Below, in pieces: positions 1 through 5,115 of a DNA stretch of 6,528 bases (positions are counted from its first letter, which is position 1; each line of letters begins with the position of its first letter). The position numbers and the translations under genes are program-made. Under the pieces are notes generated by a model. It searched no databases. It was not told the origin of the DNA and worked only from the letters and a program-made list of their open reading frames with translations. This stretch comes from Oscillospiraceae bacterium (GTDB lineage Bacteria > Bacillota > Clostridia > Oscillospirales > Oscillospiraceae). The DNA lies in the NCBI GenBank assembly GCA_020866945.1, contig JAJBVW010000205.1, positions 1 through 6,528 on the forward strand, read 5' to 3'.

Positions 1-1010
1 GTCGGCGGCCCCTTGAAGTGATAGTCGGACTTCAGAAGAATAGCGCTGTTGTCGAGGACCGCCATATGCTTGAGAAGGCCGGTGTCGAACAGAAAGAGCT
101 TGAACTGCTCCAGCTTGTCAAAGGCGGCAAGGGGATGCTCCAGCTTCGAGACGTTGTAGACGCGGTTGAGCATTCCGGCGGAGACAAGCCACTCGATTGC
201 CTCCTCAAAATCCCGCGCGCGGCCTCCCTCCCGGACGGCGCTGTATACAATCTTCTCGGTGGGCTTTGCCAGCTGTGACTGAATGCTGCGATAAACCATC
301 AGGATATGCGCGCTGTTGTCCCTTCCGTTGTGCTTGGAGAAGTCATTTTCATAGACCTCCACCAGCTCCCCCTGTATCTGCGCAATCCGCGCGGGGTCGT
401 GGTACCGCACCCAGGAGCCGACGCACTCCGGCATCCCCCCGATGATGAGATAATAGGTATACGCATCCAGCAGCCGATGGTGAAACAGCTCCTCTATCGG
501 CTGGTTTTTCTCGATGCTGTCATAATACGCGAACAGCGCCGGGTCAACCGCGTCCAGGAACTCATCGAACGTCATAGGGTACAGGTTCAGAAGATTGACC
601 ATGCCCACCGGATAGGACTTCGGCTGGGCCAGCAGCGTCCCCAGCAGGCTGCCCGCCGCTATCACATGATAGTCGTTTGCGTTTTCCCGGAAATATTTCA
701 GCGCGTTGAGCGCCTCCGGGCACTCCTGTATCTCGTCGAAAATGATAAGCGTCTGCCCGGGCACAATCCTCTGCCCGGCGATGAGCGACAGCAGCTCAAT
801 GATGCGCCGGGGATTTTTGTTGGACTGGAAGATGGATTTCAGCTCGTCCTCTTCGTCGAAGTTGAAGTAGACGCAGCCTTCATAATACGTCCGCCCGAAC
901 TCCTTCATAAGCCAGGTTTTGCCGGTCTGCCGCGCCCCCTTGAGCACCAGGGGCTTTCGCTCGTCGCTGGCCTTCCAGCGCAGCAAATCCTGCACAGCGT
1001 TTCGCCTCAT
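1..1010 (-). CDS. AAA-family ATPase with DUF4143-like C-terminal half (partial, C-terminus off left edge)
   Basis: I translated 336 codons from an ATG at 1008-1010; the frame is still open at base 1. Visible motifs are a Walker A loop GARQTGKT (residues 25-32, Lys31), a Walker B strand LIIFDEIQ (88-95), and a sensor-like AAGSLLG (118-124) after the second strand. This layout matches the AAA_14 ATPases that carry a C-terminal DUF4143 region; residues from about 215 onward (ENDFSKH, then a winged-helix-like stretch ending in LFLFDTGLL) fit DUF4143. Family members are usually a little over 400 residues, so roughly 80-100 are missing. The start is supported by AGGAGG at 1020-1025, nine bases upstream. 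The protein should be cytoplasmic and bind ATP. The cellular role of this family is poorly defined; members are common, scattered accessory genes in Clostridia and Bacteroidetes. The upstream 32-bp repeats and private promoter suggest separate control from the GerMN gene upstream. The family is confident, the function is not. Confidence 0.9.
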   Translation of the reverse strand, partial: MRRNAVQDLLRWKASDERKPLVLKGARQTGKTWLMKEFGRTYYEGCVYFNFDEEDELKSIFQSNKNPRRIIELLSLIAGQRIVPGQTLIIFDEIQECPEALNALKYFRENANDYHVIAAGSLLGTLLAQPKSYPVGMVNLLNLYPMTFDEFLDAVDPALFAYYDSIEKNQPIEELFHHRLLDAYTYYLIIGGMPECVGSWVRYHDPARIAQIQGELVEVYENDFSKHNGRDNSAHILMVYRSIQSQLAKPTEKIVYSAVREGGRARDFEEAIEWLVSAGMLNRVYNVSKLEHPLAAFDKLEQFKLFLFDTGLLKHMAVLDNSAILLKSDYHFKGPP

Positions 1011-1021
1011 ACGCCCTCACC

Positions 1022-1149
1022 TCCTGATCATCCAGTATAGCACGTTTTTCCAGCTTTTTGAACCGAATTTTGCACATTTTTCCGGCTTTTAAACCCGATT
1101 TCTGCACATTTTTCCGGGTTTTCCGCCCCAAATTTGCACGTTTTTCCGG
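1022..1149 (-). repeat. Four tandem copies of a 32-bp unit upstream of the ATPase gene
   Basis: Read on the minus strand, units begin at 1149, 1117, 1085 and 1053, exactly 32 bases apart. Each starts with the core CYGGAAAAAYGTGC, followed by A in the first three copies. The first three copies also share a G-rich middle and an A-rich tail; the last keeps only the core and then runs into TATACT and the ribosome binding site. The array begins four bases after the GerMN stop codon and fills almost all of the 143-base gap. Thirty-two bases is close to three helical turns, so the cores lie on one face of the DNA, as expected for phased protein-binding sites. There are no spacers, so it is not a CRISPR. 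An inverted repeat AAACCCG/CGGGTTT (1091-1097 and 1115-1121) brackets one core, but its 17-base loop makes a terminator unlikely. Confidence 0.92.
1034..1062 (-). promoter_or_regulatory. Putative sigma-A-type promoter of the ATPase gene
   Basis: On the minus strand there is a -10-like TATACT (1034-1039), then 17 bases, then a -35-like TTCAAA (1057-1062, four of six matches to TTGACA). Transcription would start near 1027, giving a very short leader that just contains the AGGAGG at 1020-1025. The -35 lies in the tail of one 32-bp repeat unit and the -10 in the next unit, where TATACT stands in the position occupied by AAAATT in the preceding copy. The promoter is therefore embedded in the repeat array. 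This is read by eye, without a transcription start map. Confidence 0.6.
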
Positions 1150-1153
1150 CCTG

Positions 1154-2590
1154 TCAGCCCAGCGTCTCGGCTGTCCAGGGGCCTGACCAGTCGGTGCCGT
1201 CGAAGATGGCTTCGCCGCCGCCGATGGTGAACAGGACGGCATTTATCTCGTCCAGGGCGCAGAGCGTCGCAGCGATGGAGCGGATGGCGGCGGCGCGGGC
1301 ATCCTCCGACAGGGAGGCAAAAAAGCTCTGCGAGAGTGACACCGTGCACGCGCCGTTGGAAACGGTCAGGTCTATCACCGTGCCGCTGCCGGAAAACAGC
1401 GACGGATAGCCCGGCTCCGCCGCGGCCAGCAGCGCCTGCAAAACCGCCTCCGCCCGGGACTGATAATCCGAGAGATTGACCCGAAACGGCAGCGCCGCCA
1501 CGTCCTCCAGCCCCGGCAGGGCCAGATACAAATCCGCGTCGATCTCCCCCTGGCTCTCGGACACGGGGCCGATGACCTCGTCGTATTTCGTGAAATCGTC
1601 CGCGAGAGAGAGGTAAACATAACTTTCCAGCGTCTCCCCCTCCACCAGGATGACCACGCTGTCCACCTGGGAAAGCGAGGTCAGGGAGTTCACAATGGAA
1701 TACACCGCGAGCCGCTCCCCGGCGGCGGTATCCGGTCGGTTAACATAAAATTCCTCGGACAGGTTCACGGCGCAAACCCCGTCCGTCGTCTCGCAGGAGA
1801 TAAGCTCCGTCCCCTCGGGGATGGCCTGCTGAAGCTCCCCGTTATTCGGCCCGCGCAGCAGCTCCTCAATGACGTACCGCTCCGGGGAGGTGTCCTCGTC
1901 CAGCGTCAGGCTGTGGTATTCGCTGATGAGATACCGCCCGTCCGCGTCGGCAAAATACAGCCGCAGCTGGCGGACATACGGGTCGGTGTCCGTGTCGCGC
2001 AGGAGCGCATCCTCCGGCATGAGGCCGGAAAAGACGGTCTGTCCCCCGGCGGCGACGGTGACGGATTCCACATCATCCAGCGCGCACAGCGTCAGCGCCG
2101 CGCAGAACGCGGTGACGTGCTGCTCCATGTCCGACAGGGCAAGAAAGCTCTCCGAAAACGTCAGCGTGACGACGGCCCTCTCCTGCGACCAGCCCTCTAT
2201 GGTCACGCCGTCCGGCAGGGCGCAGGCCATGCCGTTCTCCCCGCTCTCGGCGGCGAACAGCGCGAGCACCCCGTCGATAAGGGAATCCCCCTCCGGCTTG
2301 GGGCAGGTCTCCTCGCAGATGAGGTCGCCGCCGTCCGCCGCGTCCTCGGACGCGACGCGGTATATAATAACGGTCTCCCCGACCTCCGTCTCCTCCTCCT
2401 GCGCGAGAAACGGCAGGTCGAACGGAAGCTCAAACGGAAGCTCGATGGAAATTTCCGGCAGCTCCAGGGAAATCTCAAACGGCAGCTCGAACGGAAGCTC
2501 CACCGGCAGCACGCCGCTTGCCAGCAGCACATACGCCGCCGCCAGCAACAGCAGCACGAGCAGCACCGCGACGAAAAAGCGTTTTTTCAT
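1154..2590 (-). CDS. Membrane-anchored protein with three GerMN-like domains
   Basis: The protein has 478 residues from the ATG at 2588-2590, which overlaps the kinase stop codon as ATGA. AAGGAG at 2599-2604, eight bases upstream, supports this start over a GTG at 2614. An N-terminal hydrophobic segment (about 5-27) lacks a lipobox cysteine, so it is probably an uncleaved signal anchor. A stalk of LPFE-like repeats follows (28-61), then an acidic linker. Three GerMN-like modules are recognisable at about 73-190, 205-320 and 350-465. The middle one is clearest (EELLRGP at 242-248, then AVNLSEEF at 274-281). The outer two share the pattern VTLTFSESF / CTVSLSQSF, then a helix with ALCALD-like sequence. 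GerMN domains occur in the spore protein GerM and in LpqB of the actinobacterial MtrAB system; they are thought to bind partners or ligands outside the membrane. Overlap with the kinase gene argues for translational coupling and a joint role. Module boundaries are estimates. Confidence 0.85.
   Translation of the reverse strand: MKKRFFVAVLLVLLLLAAAYVLLASGVLPVELPFELPFEISLELPEISIELPFELPFDLPFLAQEEETEVGETVIIYRVASEDAADGGDLICEETCPKPEGDSLIDGVLALFAAESGENGMACALPDGVTIEGWSQERAVVTLTFSESFLALSDMEQHVTAFCAALTLCALDDVESVTVAAGGQTVFSGLMPEDALLRDTDTDPYVRQLRLYFADADGRYLISEYHSLTLDEDTSPERYVIEELLRGPNNGELQQAIPEGTELISCETTDGVCAVNLSEEFYVNRPDTAAGERLAVYSIVNSLTSLSQVDSVVILVEGETLESYVYLSLADDFTKYDEVIGPVSESQGEIDADLYLALPGLEDVAALPFRVNLSDYQSRAEAVLQALLAAAEPGYPSLFSGSGTVIDLTVSNGACTVSLSQSFFASLSEDARAAAIRSIAATLCALDEINAVLFTIGGGEAIFDGTDWSGPWTAETLG
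2408..2509 (-). repeat. Intragenic ~12-bp repeats coding an LPFE-type tetrapeptide stalk
   Basis: Residues 28-61 of the GerMN protein read as about nine tetrapeptides of the form [L/I]-[P/S]-x-[E/D], such as LPFE, ISLE, ISIE and LPFD, one of them shortened to LPE. On the plus strand the DNA shows recurring 12-base units like GAACGGAAGCTC and AAACGGCAGCTC. The segment lies directly after the membrane anchor, so it should be a rigid or extended extracytoplasmic stalk with alternating acidic and hydrophobic positions. Near-identical units suggest copy-number change by slippage or recombination. Confidence 0.85.
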
Positions 2591-4182
2591 GGCCGTCTCT
2601 CCTTCTTGGGGCACAGCGGGAACGTGACGGTAAAGCAGGTGCCGCCCTCCTCCCGGCGGGCGACCTCTATCTCTCCGCCGTTTGCGACGACCGCGTCGTG
2701 GACGATGGAAAGGCCCAGGCCGCTGCCACCCGAGGCACGGGAGCGCGCCTTATCCACGCGGTAGAACCGCTCGAAGATATGGCCGATGTCCTCCTCCGGG
2801 ATGCCGATGCCGGTGTCCTCCACGGTCAGAACCACCGTCGCCCGCTCCCTGCGAAGCGAGAGCGTTACGACGCCGTTTTGCGTGTTATACTTGATGGCGT
2901 TTTCCACAAGGTTAAAGATAATCTGATACAAATCATCTGCCGACGCCTTCACGATGCAGTCGTCGGAAAGGCGCGTCCGCAGCGAAATCTGCTGCTTTGC
3001 CGCAAGCGGCTCCAGCAGATGCAGCGTCCGCCGCGCGACGAGCTTCATGTCCACCGGCTCCTGCTGGAGCTGGGTCACGCCGGCGTCGAGCTTTGTGAGG
3101 CTCATGAGCTTTTCCGTCGTCCGCTGGAGGCGGTCTGCCTCGCTGCCGATGTCCTGGGCAAACTCCCGGACGGTGTCCATGTCCATGTTCTCCGCCTGGC
3201 TGATGCTGTCTGACAGCAGCCGGATGGCCGCAAGCGGCGTGCGCAGCTCATGCGAGGCGTCAGACACGAACCGGCGGCGAATCTCCTCCGTGCTCTCCAG
3301 CCGCCCGGTGAGGATGTTAAACTCCTCCGACAGCACGGCCAGCTCGTCGTTTCCCTGCACGGAGATACGATAGGCGTAATCGCCGCCCCGGACGAAGTTC
3401 ATGGCCTTGGAAAGGCGCTTGATGCGCCGGGTCAGCGTGCTGGAAAGAATCGTGATGATAACAAGTCCCGCGCCGCCGAACAAAACGGACATATTCCGCA
3501 GGTTCCGCTGCAACCCAACAATGAGCTCGCCCTGCTCGCTGTCATATTCATAGAGATACACGGCTCCGACGATGGTACCGCCGGAGGAGACCGGCGTCGC
3601 CGAGCGGCTGATGAACACACCCCCGGAATAGGCGCAGTAAAACACCGTATACCCGCTCAGGGCGTCCGCCACCTCGCTCAGCAGCGCATAGCGCCCGGTG
3701 GTGTCGTCCTCCGAAGTGTCATAGAGGATAAGCCCGCTCTGGTCGGTGATAATCATGCGCGTCACGGGCGTCACGTCGAGAAGCTCCATGACCTGCGCCA
3801 CGGACTCGCCCGTCAGCACCTCCAGCGCGGAAAGCGAGCTTGAAATGACCGACCCCTGGGACTGCATGGCGCTCTGCTTCGTGGTGACAACCGTGTCCCG
3901 GCTGACGATGATGGGATAGACGTTCAGCAGTATCAGAAGCGCGGCGGTGAACAGCGTGAAGGTGGTCGCAATCTTAAAGCGGACGGTGGTGCCCCGGCGT
4001 TTGCGCTTTTCCTGTTTGCGCTGCTTCCGGGCAAGCTTCCGCTCCCGCTTCTGCTGCTTGCGATCCTTTTTCCGCTGTCTGCGCTCCAGCTTTTGGGCCT
4101 TTTTTTGCAGTTTTTCCTGCACTTTCTGCTGTTTTGCCAGCGCCCGCTGCTGCTTTTGCTGCGCCTTCTGCTGCTTTTTCAA
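2587..4182 (-). CDS. Membrane sensor histidine kinase (HAMP, HisKA, HATPase_c) with long basic N-terminus
   Basis: The protein has 531 residues from a TTG at 4180-4182, 25 bases after the regulator's stop. Residues 1-63 are a Lys/Arg/Gln-rich, proline-free cytoplasmic extension. Membrane segments lie at about 71-94 and 230-250, flanking an extracytoplasmic domain of about 135 residues that looks Cache/PAS-like (MIITDQSGLILYDTS). A HAMP linker spans about 250-302. The H box FVSDASHELRTPL (305-317) has the phospho-accepting His311. ATP-binding motifs are the N box NLVENAIKY (424-432), G1 VEDTGIGI (454-461), F box FERFYR and G2 GGSGLGLSIV (485-494), so the enzyme looks active. It should autophosphorylate and pass phosphate to the adjacent regulator. 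Unlike WalK it has no evident cytoplasmic PAS domain. The start is uncertain: no strong ribosome binding site precedes the TTG, and translation may depend on coupling. A GTG at 4120-4122 is the only later canonical start found ahead of the first membrane segment. Confidence 0.95.
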   Translation of the reverse strand: MKKQQKAQQKQQRALAKQQKVQEKLQKKAQKLERRQRKKDRKQQKRERKLARKQRKQEKRKRRGTTVRFKIATTFTLFTAALLILLNVYPIIVSRDTVVTTKQSAMQSQGSVISSSLSALEVLTGESVAQVMELLDVTPVTRMIITDQSGLILYDTSEDDTTGRYALLSEVADALSGYTVFYCAYSGGVFISRSATPVSSGGTIVGAVYLYEYDSEQGELIVGLQRNLRNMSVLFGGAGLVIITILSSTLTRRIKRLSKAMNFVRGGDYAYRISVQGNDELAVLSEEFNILTGRLESTEEIRRRFVSDASHELRTPLAAIRLLSDSISQAENMDMDTVREFAQDIGSEADRLQRTTEKLMSLTKLDAGVTQLQQEPVDMKLVARRTLHLLEPLAAKQQISLRTRLSDDCIVKASADDLYQIIFNLVENAIKYNTQNGVVTLSLRRERATVVLTVEDTGIGIPEEDIGHIFERFYRVDKARSRASGGSGLGLSIVHDAVVANGGEIEVARREEGGTCFTVTFPLCPKKERRP

Positions 4183-4207
4183 ATCCCGCTGGCGCGTATT
4201 CTGTTTT

Positions 4208-4897
4208 TTATTTGTCCTCTTTGAAATAGTAACCCACGCCCCACTTGGTAATAATGCACTCCGGCTTGGCCGGATTCCGTTCGAGCTTCTCCCGCAGGCG
4301 GCGGATGTGTACGTCCACGGTGCGGATGTCGCCCTGGTAGTCGTAGCCCCATATCAAATCGAGCAGATTCTCGCGGGAGTATACCTTCCCCGGCGTGCGC
4401 ATGAGAAGCTCCACAAGGTCAAATTCCTTGACCGTCAGCTCCACGCTCCGGCCGTCCACCTCCGCCGAGCGGCGCTCCGTGTCGATGGTGACAGGGCCGC
4501 GCGTGATGCGTCCGGCGCTGGCCGCCGCGCTGGGCTGGGGCGTCGTCCGCCGCAGAAGCGCCCGCACGCGGGCCTTCAGCTCCAGAATATTGAAGGGCTT
4601 CGTGATGTAATCGTCCGCGCCGTATTCAAAGCCAATGAGCTTGTCCGTGTCCTCGCTCTTCGCCGTGAGCATAATGATGGGCACGGCGGAAAACTCCCGT
4701 ATCATCATGCAGGCGGAAAGCCCGTCCAGCTTCGGCATCATCAGGTCGAGCAATATCAGCCCGTACTCCCCCGTGCGGGCCATCTCCACCGCCGTCTCGC
4801 CGTCATAGCACGCATCGACCTGATAGCCGTCGTTTTCGAGGTTGAATTTTATCCCCTTCACCAGCAGCTCCTCGTCGTCCACGACCAATATTTTCAT
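4208..4897 (-). CDS. OmpR/PhoB-family response regulator (WalR-like)
   Basis: The protein has 229 residues from the ATG at 4895-4897, chosen over a TTG 24 bases upstream because AGGGAG lies eight bases before it and the receiver starts directly with MKILVVDDEE. The receiver domain (1-115) has the acidic pair Asp7/Asp8, phospho-acceptor Asp51 in LLDLMMP, Thr78 in MLTAK and Lys100 in TKPF. The linker (about 118-130) is Pro/Ala/Ser-rich. The C-terminal winged helix (about 130-227) contains the recognition-helix sequence RTVDVHIRRLREKLE and the wing motif KWGVGYYF. These match the WalR/PhoP/PhoB group closely. It should bind direct DNA repeats as a phosphorylated dimer. It is the first gene of the operon with the kinase and the GerMN protein, and is divergent from the carboxypeptidase gene. 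Its regulon cannot be read from the sequence; envelope control is an inference from context. The name walR is not assigned because the kinase is not WalK-like throughout. Confidence 0.96.
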   Translation of the reverse strand: MKILVVDDEELLVKGIKFNLENDGYQVDACYDGETAVEMARTGEYGLILLDLMMPKLDGLSACMMIREFSAVPIIMLTAKSEDTDKLIGFEYGADDYITKPFNILELKARVRALLRRTTPQPSAAASAGRITRGPVTIDTERRSAEVDGRSVELTVKEFDLVELLMRTPGKVYSRENLLDLIWGYDYQGDIRTVDVHIRRLREKLERNPAKPECIITKWGVGYYFKEDK

Positions 4898-4929
4898 GTG
4901 TCCAGCTCCCTTCCGTTCCAATTCCTCTT

Positions 4930-5015
4930 ATGATATATGTGATATATGCAAAAATATTTTTAATTTCATACAAAGTTTGTGTATTCCAGCTCGTTCGGGA
5001 AAGATTTCATAAATC
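4930..5015. promoter_or_regulatory. A+T-rich divergent control region with direct and inverted repeats
   Basis: This A+T-rich stretch contrasts sharply with the flanking genes. It holds TGATATATG twice in tandem (4931-4939 and 4940-4948), the palindrome AAAAATATTTTT (4950-4961), the palindrome ACAAAGTTTGT (4970-4980), and ATTTCATA twice (4963-4970 and 5004-5011, 41 bases apart). The second ATTTCATA copy lies within the inverted repeat GATTT/AAATC (5003-5015), just upstream of the carboxypeptidase -35. The promoter for the regulator operon must lie here. The best -10-like match on the minus strand is TATCAT (4930-4935), but no convincing -35 stands at the right distance. The repeats are candidate operators for the response regulator, by inference only. 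Confidence 0.5.
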
Positions 5016-5020
5016 AACAG

Positions 5021-5049
5021 TTGCTTTTCCCGCGTTTTTTTCTTATAAT
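5021..5049 (+). promoter_or_regulatory. Sigma-A-type promoter of the carboxypeptidase gene
   Basis: A perfect -10 TATAAT (5044-5049) follows a -35-like TTGCTT (5021-5026) at exactly 17 bases. The -35 matches consensus at the first three positions only, so the promoter may depend on an activator, or the T-rich spacer may contribute. Transcription would begin near 5056, leaving a leader of about 60 bases. Confidence 0.8.
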
Positions 5050-5064
5050 GGTACCAACAAGAAG

Positions 5065-5082
5065 AAGGAGTCTGCGCTCCTT
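5065..5082 (+). other. Small leader hairpin containing a Shine-Dalgarno-like sequence
   Basis: AAGGAG (5065-5070) pairs with CTCCTT (5077-5082) around a six-base loop, in the untranslated leader of the carboxypeptidase transcript. The left arm looks like a ribosome binding site, but no start codon lies at a suitable distance after it. The functional site is more likely GGAG at 5106-5109, six bases before the ATG at 5116. No T-run follows, so this is not a terminator. It could stabilise the mRNA or be chance. Confidence 0.45.
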
Positions 5083-5115
5083 ACCCCATCATATCATATT
5101 TTCCCGGAGAATGAC

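Noticed and set aside
306..1040. Plus-strand frame of 244 codons opposite the ATPase gene
   Set aside because: The minus strand carries Walker A and B motifs and a strong ribosome binding site over the same bases, so this frame is an antisense shadow.
1091..1121. Intrinsic terminator for the regulator operon
   Set aside because: The 7-bp inverted repeat has a 17-base loop and no proper T-run after it on the minus strand. It arises within the 32-bp repeat array, so I do not call a terminator here.
1022..1149. CRISPR array
   Set aside because: The 32-base units are contiguous, with no unique spacers, no palindromic repeat typical of CRISPR, and no cas genes in view.
880..1242. Minus-strand frame of 120 codons spanning the 32-bp repeats and both flanking genes
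   Set aside because: It overlaps the start of the ATPase gene and the end of the GerMN gene in another frame. Its Lys-rich middle is simply the translated repeat array; since 32 is not a multiple of three the units are read in different frames.
1913..2764. Long plus-strand open frame opposite the GerMN gene (similar long frames at 1869-2627, 2518-3213 and 3947-4933)
   Set aside because: These are antisense frames to well-supported genes in G+C-rich DNA. They have no family motifs, are rich in Arg/Ser/Gln and cross gene boundaries.
4955..4984. WalR-type box (two TGTAAT-like half-sites 11 bases apart) in the divergent region
   Set aside because: TGTAT-like pieces are present, but no pair with the correct five-base gap was found on either strand.
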